Notes under the pieces: model-generated
Told to the model about the DNA's origin: nothing
Seen by the model: only the letters and a program-made list of their open reading frames with translations
The model's database searches: none
Shown: piece after piece, positions 41,990 through 52,375 of the stretch
Numbering within the stretch: position 1 is the first letter of the stretch
Layout of the letters: every line of letters starts with the position of its first letter
Made by a program: the position numbers and the translations under genes
Source of the DNA: Elusimicrobiota bacterium
GTDB taxonomy: Bacteria; Elusimicrobiota; UBA5214; JBBAAG01
Direction of reading: 5' to 3'
NCBI GenBank assembly: GCA_041658405.1
Contig: JBBAAG010000002.1
Location: 62,001 to 126,000, forward strand
DNA: 64,000 nt

Positions 41990-44525
41990 TATACAAGTTA
42001 TAAAATTTGAGCAGGCCGCGTTTATTGCAGTATTACTTTTTTGGGGGTTGATATGTACATCCCGTGTGGTTGACCTTGATCTTTGGCGGCATCTAAAGGC
42101 AGGTGAGAACGCAATACAAACCCATACGCTGCTAGCTTCAACGGATACCGGCTGGATTTTTGATGTTGCTTTCGCTGCGGTGTACAAAATCAGCGGTATC
42201 TATGGTGTACAGATACTTAAAACTTCGGTACTTATTATCGCAGCGGTACTATTTTTTTTATTACTGAACTACAACCGCCTGCACTGGTGTGTATTACCGC
42301 TTCTCATACTTGTTTTTATTAGTGCTAGCCCGAAGGTACAACCCCGGCCGGAAGTGTTTTCTTTGCTGCTAATCGGTATATATCTTCATATATTAGAGCG
42401 TTTTCGTAAAGGAAGTGATAGTAAAACTATATACCTTCTACCCCTTTTGCAGCTTATTTGGGTGAATACTGCGGATGATTTTGTTATCGGTATGGCAATC
42501 ACGGGAATATATTATGTCGACGTGATAGCAAGAGCATGGATTCCTTCTGTCGCAGAAAGTGTAGATGAAAATACGAGGGTGAATAAAATTTCTAAAGTAT
42601 TCACGCTTACTGCGGTTATTTTATTTATGTCAATCATGATTTCAGTGAATCCTTGTGGCAATAAGGTTTATCATCTGTTCAGCGTGCACCCGGGAATATC
42701 TTCAGTACTGGGTGAACTAAGATCGCCGTTTATCCGCGAGTTGAACGGTGAAGCGTTTGCCCTGGCATACAAAATATGGATTCTCGTGAGTTTATCAGGG
42801 TTTATTCTCCGTCGGAAAATTGTTCCAGCACATCTTGGGATTTACCTCATATTTTTAATACTATCCTTGCGCAGTGTAAGAAATATACCTTTTTTTGTGT
42901 TTACATCCTTACCCATTACTGCAGAAAATTATGTCTGGTTATATGAAAAGTATGCGGGGCGGATACCTCCTAAATTGCGGGTGATAATAAAAAATACTGT
43001 TATTGCAGCAACACTACTTTATTGCATAACATTTTCATGGCAGTTTGTCACTAGAAGGATTTATGACGATATCAGCGGGTTCGGGTTAGGATTGAAACCG
43101 TATTATTATATCACCGGTGCAGCGGATTATGTCAGGGACGCATTACCTTCGGGTCGGATATTCAACGATATAAATTCCAGTGGATACCTATTCTGGCGCC
43201 TATCGCCTAAGAACAATATTTTTGTTGATAACAGTATAAACTATTACTTATTGATGGATCAACCACAGGTGTTTGATAGGTTCGCACAGGTGAATGGGAT
43301 AAATATTGTTGTTATGCATCACGGTTTTTCTGGGGATAGGAAGTTTATACGTTACCTGTGGGATAATCCCGCGTGGGAAGTTAAGTTTTTGGACTATACC
43401 GGTATTGTTTTTACAAATACTGGAACCGGGAGGTCAGTGGATGCTGTGCGAAACAAAAATTATGAGTATCTTACCGCTGCAACCGCAGGGTTATTACAAG
43501 AGAATAATGAAAAAGTAAATCCTGTAATATTTACGATGGCAGATAACGTCCCGGAGTACCGTTCAATGATAGAACTTTGTACTTTACTTGGCTACCATGT
43601 CGATATGATACGGATTTCACATTATGCTTTACTAAAAAATAATCGGAGGTATGATGTTATCACCAACCTTGCGATCGCGTACTCCGGTATCGGAGACATC
43701 GCAACGGCGAAACAGTTTTTACAGCAATCTTTGAAAGTTAATAAAAAGTATGGTTATACATACTACGTGCTGGGCAATATCGCGGAGAAAGAAGGAGATG
43801 TTATTAATGCTGAGAAAATGTATAAACGGGCAGTTGAAGTCCATCCGTTTTTTCAGCAAAAATATGAAGCCCTCGCAGAATTGTATTTGCGTGTCAGCAA
43901 TATTTCTTCCGCACGGGAGGTTTACCTGTTATTATTGAGAGAACAGCCGGGGAATACGGCGTTACTTTTGCGTATCGCAGATTTGTACCTGAAAACAGGA
44001 AATAAGTATTTAGCAAAAAAGTATTTGAGTAAAGCATTCCGGAAGGATAGCGGTGAGAATTTGTATCTCACGATTGGTAATATCTACGAAAGTAACCGTT
44101 ACTGGGATGAAGCTTATGAAAACTACCTTGCTGCTGAAAAGATTAACCCGTCTTCTTCACTTGCAGCGTACGGCCTCGGACGGTGCTGTTATTCCGGGAA
44201 AAAGGATTTTTATTCAGCTGTTAAGTATTACGAAAAAGCGTTAGAGCTTGGTATTAACAACAAGCACGATGTCATCGCAAATCTTGGCCGCGTGTATTTT
44301 GATCTTGGAGAAAAAAAGAAAGGTGTGGCGTTGCTAAGGCAAAGTATTGAATTATTCCCGCGTAGTTTCGAAAACTGGGTATTTTTGGGTAGAGCGTATG
44401 AGAACCTTAAAGAACCTGGGTTGGCACTGGATAGTTACCGCCGGGCAGCGGAGTTAAACCCTCAGGATTTGGGTGTCGCGGGTAAGGTAGGCGCTCTGAC
44501 AAGATCAGGACGTGGACGGGAATGA
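41982..44525 (+). CDS. DxDxWWHLK-family GT-C-like membrane protein with long TPR tail
   Basis: 847 residues from the GTG at 41982, which overlaps the previous stop. The frame continues upstream to 41865 only within the previous gene. The family motif reads VVDLDLWRHLK (second Trp replaced by Arg). VQPRPEVFSLLL is intact. The usual NxHG motif is NTADDF, and NPYG is NPCG. About ten membrane segments are followed by a soluble part (SSGYLFWRL) and about eight TPRs (~540-840), the longest TPR tail of this family in the window. Stop and next ATG overlap (ATGA). It is likely in one operon with its neighbours. Confidence 0.75.
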   Translation: MRNIQVIKFEQAAFIAVLLFWGLICTSRVVDLDLWRHLKAGENAIQTHTLLASTDTGWIFDVAFAAVYKISGIYGVQILKTSVLIIAAVLFFLLLNYNRLHWCVLPLLILVFISASPKVQPRPEVFSLLLIGIYLHILERFRKGSDSKTIYLLPLLQLIWVNTADDFVIGMAITGIYYVDVIARAWIPSVAESVDENTRVNKISKVFTLTAVILFMSIMISVNPCGNKVYHLFSVHPGISSVLGELRSPFIRELNGEAFALAYKIWILVSLSGFILRRKIVPAHLGIYLIFLILSLRSVRNIPFFVFTSLPITAENYVWLYEKYAGRIPPKLRVIIKNTVIAATLLYCITFSWQFVTRRIYDDISGFGLGLKPYYYITGAADYVRDALPSGRIFNDINSSGYLFWRLSPKNNIFVDNSINYYLLMDQPQVFDRFAQVNGINIVVMHHGFSGDRKFIRYLWDNPAWEVKFLDYTGIVFTNTGTGRSVDAVRNKNYEYLTAATAGLLQENNEKVNPVIFTMADNVPEYRSMIELCTLLGYHVDMIRISHYALLKNNRRYDVITNLAIAYSGIGDIATAKQFLQQSLKVNKKYGYTYYVLGNIAEKEGDVINAEKMYKRAVEVHPFFQQKYEALAELYLRVSNISSAREVYLLLLREQPGNTALLLRIADLYLKTGNKYLAKKYLSKAFRKDSGENLYLTIGNIYESNRYWDEAYENYLAAEKINPSSSLAAYGLGRCCYSGKKDFYSAVKYYEKALELGINNKHDVIANLGRVYFDLGEKKKGVALLRQSIELFPRSFENWVFLGRAYENLKEPGLALDSYRRAAELNPQDLGVAGKVGALTRSGRGRE

Positions 44526-46312
44526 AGATCAAGTATACTGATATACTGGTACCAATATTTTTAACGGGTATTGTAATATTAAACATCTTTCCTGTATTCC
44601 CTAAGTTTGACAAATTAATGAATAATGACGACTTTCTGCAGTTCGCTGCAAGGCATCATATTGCACGGGAGACTGTGCTTCAATCACATCAGGTGCCTCT
44701 GAGGACACATTTTTTGGGCGGCGGATTTCCTACAGCCGGTGACCCTGATGACCCGTCATTGAGTCCGTTATTGATTTTTACCCTGGTTTTTGGCGAAGTT
44801 GCCGGGTTGAAACTTATGGCATTAATGCTGTTATTAACCGGGACATTAGCGATGTACTATTTCCTGCGCAGGTGGTATAGTTACACAGTAGCCGGTGCGG
44901 TATTCGCATCAGCGGTATTATGTTCCTGCACGTGGTTTCCAATACGGTTTTTGGGAGGTAATATCAACGAAATGTATTATTACCTTTTCCCGCTGGTACT
45001 GTATATTTTTGAACTCTATGTGAATAATGGGAGAAAGTATTTGATATTACTCGCCGCTGTATTAGCATTACTGGTTTTTGATGGAAAATTTGTTTTCCCA
45101 TCCACCATCCTGTTTTTGTGTATCTACAGTTTTATCCGTTCTGCCGGAAGGAAGGATGGTAAGTTTTGTGTCAACTATGCATATCCAAAAAAAGCAGTGG
45201 TAGCAGCAATATTTGCGGTACTGCTTGGCGCGGTGAAAATTGTATTGGTCCTGGATTTGTTCTCAATACAGGGATCGATGATGTATCCGGTGGTAAAAAT
45301 CCATGGGAAAGTTTATAGTGCTGATACTATTAAAGCAATGAATGTGAATAAATTAAGCAATATCGCGTGTATAGATAAAACAGAAATATTTAAAACCGAA
45401 AACTTATCTTGTCATGTCGGTATTATACCGGTATTAATAACTCTTTTGTCCTTGTTTTTGTATAAAAAAGTATATCATTGGGTGATACTTCTTGTTCCCG
45501 CGTTTATGTTAAGTGCAGCATGGACATTACCGGTTGATATTTTTAAGCCTCTCTGGCATCTTCCCTGGATGAATGCTATGACAATGCCGGCGAAGTATTT
45601 TAACTTTTTTATAGTATTTTCAATATCAGCAATCAGCGGTGCAGGGGTGTCATATTTTAGCGGGAAGGTTTCGGAGGTTATAAGTAAAGAAATAGTTAAT
45701 GCCATACTCGGAGTAGTGTTTGTACTGTCAATCATACCGTTGATGAGTTTTACGTATGAATATTTTAATGCCACGGAGTTCGTTGCCCCTCCTGAACCTG
45801 CACACGGGGGTGAGTTTTATCATGCAGCATTGTTGGATAAACGCGATTCTGTGTACCTTTATGATAACACCTGCAAAAATGTTGGGACTAAAAACTGGTA
45901 CGGGCCTGTGCTGTTACAGGAATATGTTGTACCAAAAATGTTTTACAAAATTACGGGCGAAAGTGTTGAAAAAATAGTTAATGATGCATATATCGGAGAA
46001 GCTTTCTTTATAGAAGATAAAAGTCAGAATGTGGCTGATATAACAACGCTTACTGCGAATATAATAGTGGTTTCAGTAAAAATAGATTCACCCGGGACAC
46101 TGGTGCTTAACCACAACTATTTTAAGTACTGGTCCGTAAACAAGGGGGTAATCCAAAATTTTAAAGGGTTACTGGCGGTAAAACTTGATACTACGGGTAC
46201 TTATGATGTTGAGTTCAATTACCGTAACGTCAAAGCAACTATCGGTTTTGTCGTCTCAGGATTGGCCTTCATCTTTTTATTGATAACAAAATATTATCAA
46301 AAACCTAAATAA
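44522..46312 (+). CDS. YfhO-like polytopic membrane protein (copy 1)
   Basis: 596 residues, with a first membrane segment followed by NNDDFLQFAARH (acidic motif in an outside loop), then RTHFLGGGFP, DPDDPSLSPLLIF and about ten further membrane segments. The layout, the AMTMPAKYFNF block and the ending (VLNHNYFKYWSV, then a small beta domain and a last membrane segment) resemble YfhO-type GT-C proteins, some of which add sugars to lipid-linked or teichoic-acid-like polymers. A paralogue is encoded on the other strand at 50579-52375. It overlaps the preceding gene by ATGA. The substrate is unknown. Confidence 0.7.
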   Translation: MKIKYTDILVPIFLTGIVILNIFPVFPKFDKLMNNDDFLQFAARHHIARETVLQSHQVPLRTHFLGGGFPTAGDPDDPSLSPLLIFTLVFGEVAGLKLMALMLLLTGTLAMYYFLRRWYSYTVAGAVFASAVLCSCTWFPIRFLGGNINEMYYYLFPLVLYIFELYVNNGRKYLILLAAVLALLVFDGKFVFPSTILFLCIYSFIRSAGRKDGKFCVNYAYPKKAVVAAIFAVLLGAVKIVLVLDLFSIQGSMMYPVVKIHGKVYSADTIKAMNVNKLSNIACIDKTEIFKTENLSCHVGIIPVLITLLSLFLYKKVYHWVILLVPAFMLSAAWTLPVDIFKPLWHLPWMNAMTMPAKYFNFFIVFSISAISGAGVSYFSGKVSEVISKEIVNAILGVVFVLSIIPLMSFTYEYFNATEFVAPPEPAHGGEFYHAALLDKRDSVYLYDNTCKNVGTKNWYGPVLLQEYVVPKMFYKITGESVEKIVNDAYIGEAFFIEDKSQNVADITTLTANIIVVSVKIDSPGTLVLNHNYFKYWSVNKGVIQNFKGLLAVKLDTTGTYDVEFNYRNVKATIGFVVSGLAFIFLLITKYYQKPK

Positions 46313-46339
46313 TCTGTTGTTATGTTATAATAAGTAACC

Positions 46340-48631
46340 ATGAAGTGGTTAAATAAATATGGTGTAAACATATTTCTCGGGGTACTGGTATGCGTAACAG
46401 CACTTGCGTATTTACCGGTACTGAATAACGGGTTTACCAACTGGGACGATAACGTGTTGGTAACCGACAACCCGTTGACTAAGAGTTTGGCTCCCGGGAA
46501 TATTATAAAAATATTTACTACTTTCTGTAACTACGAATACCGCCCGTTGTTATACCTTTCCTTTGCGGTGGAATACTTTTTTGTTAAACTCCAACCCTGG
46601 CTGTATCATCTCACGAGTTTATTGCTGCACTTACTGAACTGTATCCTTGCGTTTGTGTTTATTTATCGTCTTACCAATAAAAACATTATCACCGCCGGTA
46701 TTGCTGCATTAATATTTGCACTGCATCCCGTGCAGGTACAGGCTGTCGCGTGGATCGCAGGGCGGGATGATGTGCTGTACACATTATTTTATTTATTATC
46801 CCTGATATTTTACCTGAGATACATCGATACCGGTGGTAAGGATACAAAATTTTATTTCCTGTCGTTGATAATGTTTTTTGTATCATTATTTTCTAAAACA
46901 TTGGCGGTTACGGTACCGTTGATCATGTTTTTGATTGACTATTTCTACGGGCGGAAGTTTACCAGAAATGTGCTGCTTGAAAAAGTGCCGTTTATCCTCG
47001 GTGGTATTGCTGTCGGGGTATTAGCCGTTGTTGCGCAGTTGTCCTACGAAGTACCCCGTGAAAAACTTATGCGTTACAACTTCTCGCGTAATGTTGTGGG
47101 TACGTTTGACGATTTTGTGTTTTATTTTAACAAAATATTTTATCCTAATGACCTTTCCTGTTTTTATCAGGATTATAAACCCGCAGGGGGGCAGTATTTT
47201 TCGGTGTTCCTGGTTTTCGCTATTCTTTTGGGTATTGGGTTTACCGGTAAGTTTACAAAAAAAGTTATATTCGGCAGCGCATTTTTTTTGATGGCAATTT
47301 TGCCGGTACTAAAACTTACCACGGGGCGTCCCACATCGGATCATAGGTTGTACCTATCATTACTGGGTGTAGCATATCTTGTGGGTGAACTTATAAGCTG
47401 GATAACCCTGGGGGTAAGCTACCGTATGTCCTGGGTGAATAAACTTAAGAACATGGTTGTGGTGGTACTGATAACCGCAGTTACTGTTACATTTACGTAT
47501 TTAACGAATGAACGCGTTAAAGTATGGAAGGATAGTTTAACTCTGTGGAATGACGCGTTAGAAAAAAATCCGAGGTTAGCGTTGGGGTATAGTAACCGCG
47601 CACAGGCGTACCTCTCAGTAGGTGAGTTTGATAAAGCCGCAGCGGACTGCGAGAAAATGGCGGAATTAACCGCTATTGCTGCACAGTTTTCTGGCCCAGT
47701 GCAGAGTAGCAGCAACAAGAATATAGGTAATACAAAGAAAACGCAGTCCCCGCAGGAAGTAAACGCTATTGCATACAACAATCACGGGGTGGTAATGTTT
47801 GAAAAAGGTGAATACGGCCTTGCAGTGCAGGATTATACAAAAGCGATTGAACTTAATGAAAAAGCGGCGGAAGGGTATGCGAACCGCGGTGCTGCCTATC
47901 AGGAACTCGGGAAGTTTGAGTTAGCATTCCGGGATTATGAGCAAACCATTAAACTTGACCCAACCTTTGCACCGGCGTACTATAACCGCGGGAAGTTGTA
48001 CCTCAAATTTAATAGGTTACAGGATGCAGTCCGTGAATTTACAGAGGCGATTAAATACCGCGGGGATTATTATGAATCCTACGCAAATAGAGGGGATGCA
48101 TTTCTTGACCTTAGAGAATACGAGGCTGCAATAAAAGATTATACCACGGTCCTGCGGTTTTCAGAAACCGCGAGGACGTATAACCGCCGCGGTGCGGCGT
48201 ACTCTATGTTAAAACAATATGATAAAGCGTTACATGATTTCCGGAAGGCTGAAAAATTAGCTCCCGGGCTTTATGAGTCTTATTACAATATCGGCTTAAT
48301 GAATTATCAAACCAGGAAGTATCCGGAAGCCATTGATTATTTCACTGAAGCGTTAGTGATAGAGCCGGGATTAGTGGATGCGTACAAAAACCGCGGGAAT
48401 TGTTATTTTGAACAACGGAAGTTTAATAATGCGTTCGAGGATTATGATAAAGCCGTGAAGCTTGACCCCGAAGATTTGAGTTTATACCAAAACCGTGCGT
48501 TTGCTAATTATCATCTTGGGCGGTTTCCGGAAGCGCTGAAAGACGCGTTGTTTCTTCAGTCACGGGGGTATAGTATCGAACAGGAATTTATCGACGAGTT
48601 ATCCGCTAAAATAGGAGGCGGATCACGTTGA
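46340..48631 (+). CDS. TMTC-like O-mannosyltransferase-type membrane protein with many TPRs
   Basis: 763 residues, the closest relative in the window of the protein at 28623: NGFTNWDD (D36-D37), EYRPLLYLSF, YHLTSLLLHLLNC, ALHPVQVQAVAWIAGRDDVLY, FDDFVFYFNKIFYPNDLSCFY and SDHRLYLSLLG. The TPR part begins after NERVKVWKDSLTLW (~400) and has eight to nine units with NRG signatures, interrupted by a low-complexity serine/asparagine stretch (~450-470). A TATAAT at 46326-46331 ends only 8 bases before the ATG, without a clear -35 box. If used, it would make a nearly leaderless transcript. Confidence 0.8.
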   Translation: MKWLNKYGVNIFLGVLVCVTALAYLPVLNNGFTNWDDNVLVTDNPLTKSLAPGNIIKIFTTFCNYEYRPLLYLSFAVEYFFVKLQPWLYHLTSLLLHLLNCILAFVFIYRLTNKNIITAGIAALIFALHPVQVQAVAWIAGRDDVLYTLFYLLSLIFYLRYIDTGGKDTKFYFLSLIMFFVSLFSKTLAVTVPLIMFLIDYFYGRKFTRNVLLEKVPFILGGIAVGVLAVVAQLSYEVPREKLMRYNFSRNVVGTFDDFVFYFNKIFYPNDLSCFYQDYKPAGGQYFSVFLVFAILLGIGFTGKFTKKVIFGSAFFLMAILPVLKLTTGRPTSDHRLYLSLLGVAYLVGELISWITLGVSYRMSWVNKLKNMVVVVLITAVTVTFTYLTNERVKVWKDSLTLWNDALEKNPRLALGYSNRAQAYLSVGEFDKAAADCEKMAELTAIAAQFSGPVQSSSNKNIGNTKKTQSPQEVNAIAYNNHGVVMFEKGEYGLAVQDYTKAIELNEKAAEGYANRGAAYQELGKFELAFRDYEQTIKLDPTFAPAYYNRGKLYLKFNRLQDAVREFTEAIKYRGDYYESYANRGDAFLDLREYEAAIKDYTTVLRFSETARTYNRRGAAYSMLKQYDKALHDFRKAEKLAPGLYESYYNIGLMNYQTRKYPEAIDYFTEALVIEPGLVDAYKNRGNCYFEQRKFNNAFEDYDKAVKLDPEDLSLYQNRAFANYHLGRFPEALKDALFLQSRGYSIEQEFIDELSAKIGGGSR
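48613..48618 (+). promoter_or_regulatory. Strong Shine-Dalgarno deciding a TTG start
   Basis: A full AGGAGG lies 9 bases upstream of the TTG at 48628 and inside the previous gene. It supports TTG as the start of the next gene, and the TTG overlaps the previous TGA. Confidence 0.75.
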
Positions 48632-50631
48632 CTCGTCCCACCGTACTTTCAATACTTTCAGTATTTATATTACTCGGGGTGCTTGCGTGTTCACGCGTGG
48701 TTGACCTCGATATATGGTGGCACCTGAAAACCGGGGAGTATATTGTTAACCACAAAAGTTTACCCACCGCCGCGGAGTTTAATTACGCTCTTCCAAGCCA
48801 GGAATGGATTAATATCGGATGGATATTCGACGTGTGCGCATATGCTGCGTATAAAGTTGCCGGAATACCTGCTGTGCAGGTGCTTAAGATAACGGTGATA
48901 CTTTCATCCTTCCTACTCATACTTTTGTTGCTCATAAAATTCTATGGCGGGATACAATGGTATACAACGTTAATACTTTTACTCGCGGTGATAGCCGGTA
49001 GTGTGAGGCTGCAGCCGCGGCCGGAGGCTGTATCGTTTTTGTTTATCACACTGTTTTGGTATATCCTTGAATCCTACCGCCGAAAAGAGTTAACCGGGAA
49101 TAAAGTGTATTTTCTGGCAGCAGTGCCGGTGATTGAAATGGTATGGGCAAACGTGCACCCGTTTTACGCTATCGGCATAATTATTGCCGGGATATACCTG
49201 TTTTCAGCAGTTGTGCAAAAGGTTGTTAAATTTAGCGGGTATGACACTGAAACTGATACGCGGAGCATCGTTGTGTTTACCTCTATTTTTATTGCGTCCG
49301 CATTAATCGTTATGCTCAACCCGTACGGCGTAAGAATTTATGAAACGTTCTTAAGTTATTTCTCAATCATACTCGGTAACGGAAAAGTTGTGCCTGAAAC
49401 TGTTAGTGAACTAATGTCTCCGTGGTCAAAAATGTTCAGCGGTGACCTTTTTGTTATTGCATACAAAACCCTTGCAATTGCAGGGGTGGCAAGTTTTTTC
49501 TTTACCCGCCGCAGGGTCAGTATTGTTAATCTCCTGCTGTTCCTCATGTTTTTTGTGCTTTCACTTAAATATATGAGGAATACCGGCATTTTTGCGTTAA
49601 TCGCGGCGGTGATAATAAATAATAATGTTAGTAAGGACAGTATTGTTCCGGGTATTATAGGTAAGTGCGTGTGCTGTATTGTGATTATTACGTCGATAAC
49701 TGTTTCATGGCTGTTTCTCACGCGGAGGTTATACGACGACGTTGCGGGGTTCGGGCTTGGGGTAAAGCCATATTTTTTTCTTACCCATGCATGTGAGGCT
49801 GTAAAAACACAAAAGCTGCCCGGGCGGGTGTATAATGACTATAATACCGGCGGGTACTTGTTATGGAGTATTGTTCCGGAGTACACTGTATTTCTTGATG
49901 GGAGGATGGATTTTACTGCGGAAGATACCGCTAAAGTGTTAAACCGGTATTTCGGTATACAACAATCCCCTGTGGAATTTGACAGGGTTTCCAAAAGTTA
50001 TGGGGTCAATACCGCGGTTATTGACTACAAAATCCCGGGGAATGAAAAGTTGGTGAGGTACTTATGGGACAGTGATGGATGGACAGCGGTATTCCTGGAC
50101 TATACCGGTATAATCTTTACCCGCAGGAACAAGGGAGAAAAAGGGAATTCTGCGCTCATCTCAGCAGTAGCCGGTACTCTTGTCGACGGTAAGGCCGTTG
50201 AGCGGCGTTTAGAGCGTAACAGTTTATTGCGTAAGTTAGGGGTTGTGGATACTGTGGTTGAATACCGCCAGGTGTTCGACCTGTGCTATAACCTCGGGGA
50301 GTACGTACTTGCTGAAAAAGTTGCGCTCGCGGCGTTAAGAATTAACCCGCGTAAGTATGAACTTCTTGCCAATCTCGGTGCTATATATGCTGAACAAAAC
50401 AATTATTCATCAGCAAAAAAGGTGTTAACCAGGGCAGGGAAAGTTAATCCTGGGTATAGCTATACTTTTTATAATCTTGGATGTATTGCTGCGCAGGAAA
50501 AGGATTATGATACTGCCGAGAAAATGTTTATCCGCGCAACTAAGGGCACGCCGTATATGCCTTCCGCGTATCAAGCGCTTAATGCGGTTTACGAATTAAA
50601 AAAAACAGGCCGTAGTACAGTAAGCCCGTAA
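48628..50631 (+). CDS. DxDxWWHLK-family GT-C-like membrane protein with TPRs
   Basis: 667 residues from a TTG start supported by AGGAGG. The family motifs are all intact: VVDLDIWWHLK in the first outside loop, LQPRPEAVSFLF, ANVHPFYAIG, LNPYGVR, FGLGVKPYF and NTGGYLLW, followed by FLDGRMDF. After about ten membrane segments there are two or three TPRs (~570-655). Of the five paralogues this and the one at 54044 look most complete. The 3' end overlaps the convergent YfhO-like gene by 53 bases. Confidence 0.8.
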   Translation: MTRPTVLSILSVFILLGVLACSRVVDLDIWWHLKTGEYIVNHKSLPTAAEFNYALPSQEWINIGWIFDVCAYAAYKVAGIPAVQVLKITVILSSFLLILLLLIKFYGGIQWYTTLILLLAVIAGSVRLQPRPEAVSFLFITLFWYILESYRRKELTGNKVYFLAAVPVIEMVWANVHPFYAIGIIIAGIYLFSAVVQKVVKFSGYDTETDTRSIVVFTSIFIASALIVMLNPYGVRIYETFLSYFSIILGNGKVVPETVSELMSPWSKMFSGDLFVIAYKTLAIAGVASFFFTRRRVSIVNLLLFLMFFVLSLKYMRNTGIFALIAAVIINNNVSKDSIVPGIIGKCVCCIVIITSITVSWLFLTRRLYDDVAGFGLGVKPYFFLTHACEAVKTQKLPGRVYNDYNTGGYLLWSIVPEYTVFLDGRMDFTAEDTAKVLNRYFGIQQSPVEFDRVSKSYGVNTAVIDYKIPGNEKLVRYLWDSDGWTAVFLDYTGIIFTRRNKGEKGNSALISAVAGTLVDGKAVERRLERNSLLRKLGVVDTVVEYRQVFDLCYNLGEYVLAEKVALAALRINPRKYELLANLGAIYAEQNNYSSAKKVLTRAGKVNPGYSYTFYNLGCIAAQEKDYDTAEKMFIRATKGTPYMPSAYQALNAVYELKKTGRSTVSP

Positions 50632-52375
50632 GGCCCGCAAGGCTTATAAGCAGGTACCATAATAAGTAGCGGTGTTTATAGCCTAGCTGTATTCTGTAAT
50701 TCCCTGGCGCGGTTAGGTTTATGCCGATAAGGCCGCCGGTATTTGTTATCTCATATTGAGAACACTTCCAGTACTTATGGTAGTTGTGGTTGAGTACCAA
50801 AAGCCCGGGTGTTCGCGCTTCTGCGGTTACGGTTATTTGGTTCGCACTAATCTTTGTTACCGTAGCCGTATTACCGTTGAGTATCATTCCATCTTCCGGA
50901 TTCAAAAAAAATGCTTCCCCGCGGTAGGAAGGGTTTAGTTGTTTATCTACATCAGTATCGGAATATTCAATAAACATTTTTGGTATTGCGTATTCTCCCA
51001 GTTTAATAGCGCCATACCAGTTTAACGTCCCGCGGTTTTTCAGGGTGTTGAAGTACATATAAATATTATCGCGCGAGTGCATGAGTTGCGCATTACAAAA
51101 TTCATCCGGTACCACATCTCTCACAGGCGGGTCAGAATAATTTATTGAATGGTAGCCGTCATAGGTAATTTTTAGTAGCGGTATAAATGTGAGGATTGAA
51201 ATTAAAGCGATAAACGCGAAGTATAATCTTCCGTGTTTGGACATAAGTGCGGATACTTCGTTGATCCCATTGCCAATGATGTATGCCAGGCAGAATACTA
51301 TGAAGTAATTAAAATACTTTGCCGGTGCGTTTATCGTGTTAAACCACGGTAATTGCCAGAGTATACGAAAAATATCAACCGGCGCGGTATACGCTGCGCT
51401 TATCCACAAAAACAGGGCGGTTATGCATAGCCAGAAAATGTTTTTACGGAACACGCGGACTACAGAGAATATGAGCAACAAAAAAGGTGTTAAGCCGATA
51501 TGATAGGAAAGATTTTCTGTCTGCTCCCCTTCTCCTTCGTCCCAACGGAAAATGTTTATTAAACTTGGTATTTCCATTGCGTGTATTGTTTGAGCAGAAT
51601 ACATCTTCTCGTGCATATCGATTGTGGGATGTAATACCGAACCCTTGGCATTGAATAGTTCAAAAACCAGCAGTATCTTTACTGCAGCTACCAGAAATAC
51701 AAACACCGTGAGGATCACTGCTTTTCTTGGGTAGTGGCCTACATCACGCATGCCGATACCGCGGAGGATGCTGTATACAACAACAAATATTATTATGCAC
51801 GGAAATACGAGTTCGCCGTCAGCCGCTGTTATTCCAATAAGCAGTACAGCAGGGATTAAGTACCTGTTTTTGCCGTATTGTACCCAGGATTCAAAAAAGT
51901 AGAGGATTGCAGGAGTTAGAAAATAATATAGTTCGTTAACGTTACCCCCGACAAAACGTATGGGAAACCATGCGGAGAAAGTTAGTACTGCCGTTGTTAT
52001 AAACGCTGCGGATACGGTATACCCGTATATTTTACGTGCTAGTGCGTACCCAAACACTGCGCCGGTTAATAATAGCAGGAATGCTAATACTTTTAATCCA
52101 GCAATTTCGCCGAATACAAGGGTTAGCCATAACGACGGGCTGAATACCGGATCTTCCGGGTCGCTGATTGAAGGAAATCCGCCGCCAAAAAAGTGTGTCC
52201 TTAACGGTAATTCGTGGTGGGTTATTATATTATCCCGGATGATATAGTGCCTGGTGGCTAATTGCAAAAAGTCGTCATTCAAGAATATCATCTTCAGGTT
52301 TTGTATTACCGGAATAAAAGAAAGTATTGCGATAAGTATCAGTATAGCACCGATAATATACGTTTTATTTTTCAT
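50579..52375 (-). CDS. YfhO-like polytopic membrane protein (copy 2)
   Basis: 598 residues from the ATG at 52375, which has GGAG 6 bases upstream. An ATG directly before it (52378) and a longer frame to 52405 exist. It is a clear paralogue of 44522-46312: NDDFLQLATRHY, RTHFFGGGFP, DPEDPVFSPSLW, INAPAKYFNY and the VLNHNYHKYWK ending. The layout is a polytopic protein with a late small beta domain and a final membrane segment. The start overlaps the stop of the TMTC-like gene upstream. These are two of the few minus-strand genes in this part of the window, so the pair was probably inverted or duplicated as a unit. Confidence 0.7.
   Translation of the reverse strand: MKNKTYIIGAILILIAILSFIPVIQNLKMIFLNDDFLQLATRHYIIRDNIITHHELPLRTHFFGGGFPSISDPEDPVFSPSLWLTLVFGEIAGLKVLAFLLLLTGAVFGYALARKIYGYTVSAAFITTAVLTFSAWFPIRFVGGNVNELYYFLTPAILYFFESWVQYGKNRYLIPAVLLIGITAADGELVFPCIIIFVVVYSILRGIGMRDVGHYPRKAVILTVFVFLVAAVKILLVFELFNAKGSVLHPTIDMHEKMYSAQTIHAMEIPSLINIFRWDEGEGEQTENLSYHIGLTPFLLLIFSVVRVFRKNIFWLCITALFLWISAAYTAPVDIFRILWQLPWFNTINAPAKYFNYFIVFCLAYIIGNGINEVSALMSKHGRLYFAFIALISILTFIPLLKITYDGYHSINYSDPPVRDVVPDEFCNAQLMHSRDNIYMYFNTLKNRGTLNWYGAIKLGEYAIPKMFIEYSDTDVDKQLNPSYRGEAFFLNPEDGMILNGNTATVTKISANQITVTAEARTPGLLVLNHNYHKYWKCSQYEITNTGGLIGINLTAPGNYRIQLGYKHRYLLWYLLISLAGLTGLLYYGLFFLIRKPH

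Noticed and set aside
46326..46331. A promoter -10 box (TATAAT) just before the TMTC-like gene at 46340.
   Set aside because: No -35 match lies at suitable distance and the region is AT-rich, so chance is as likely as function.
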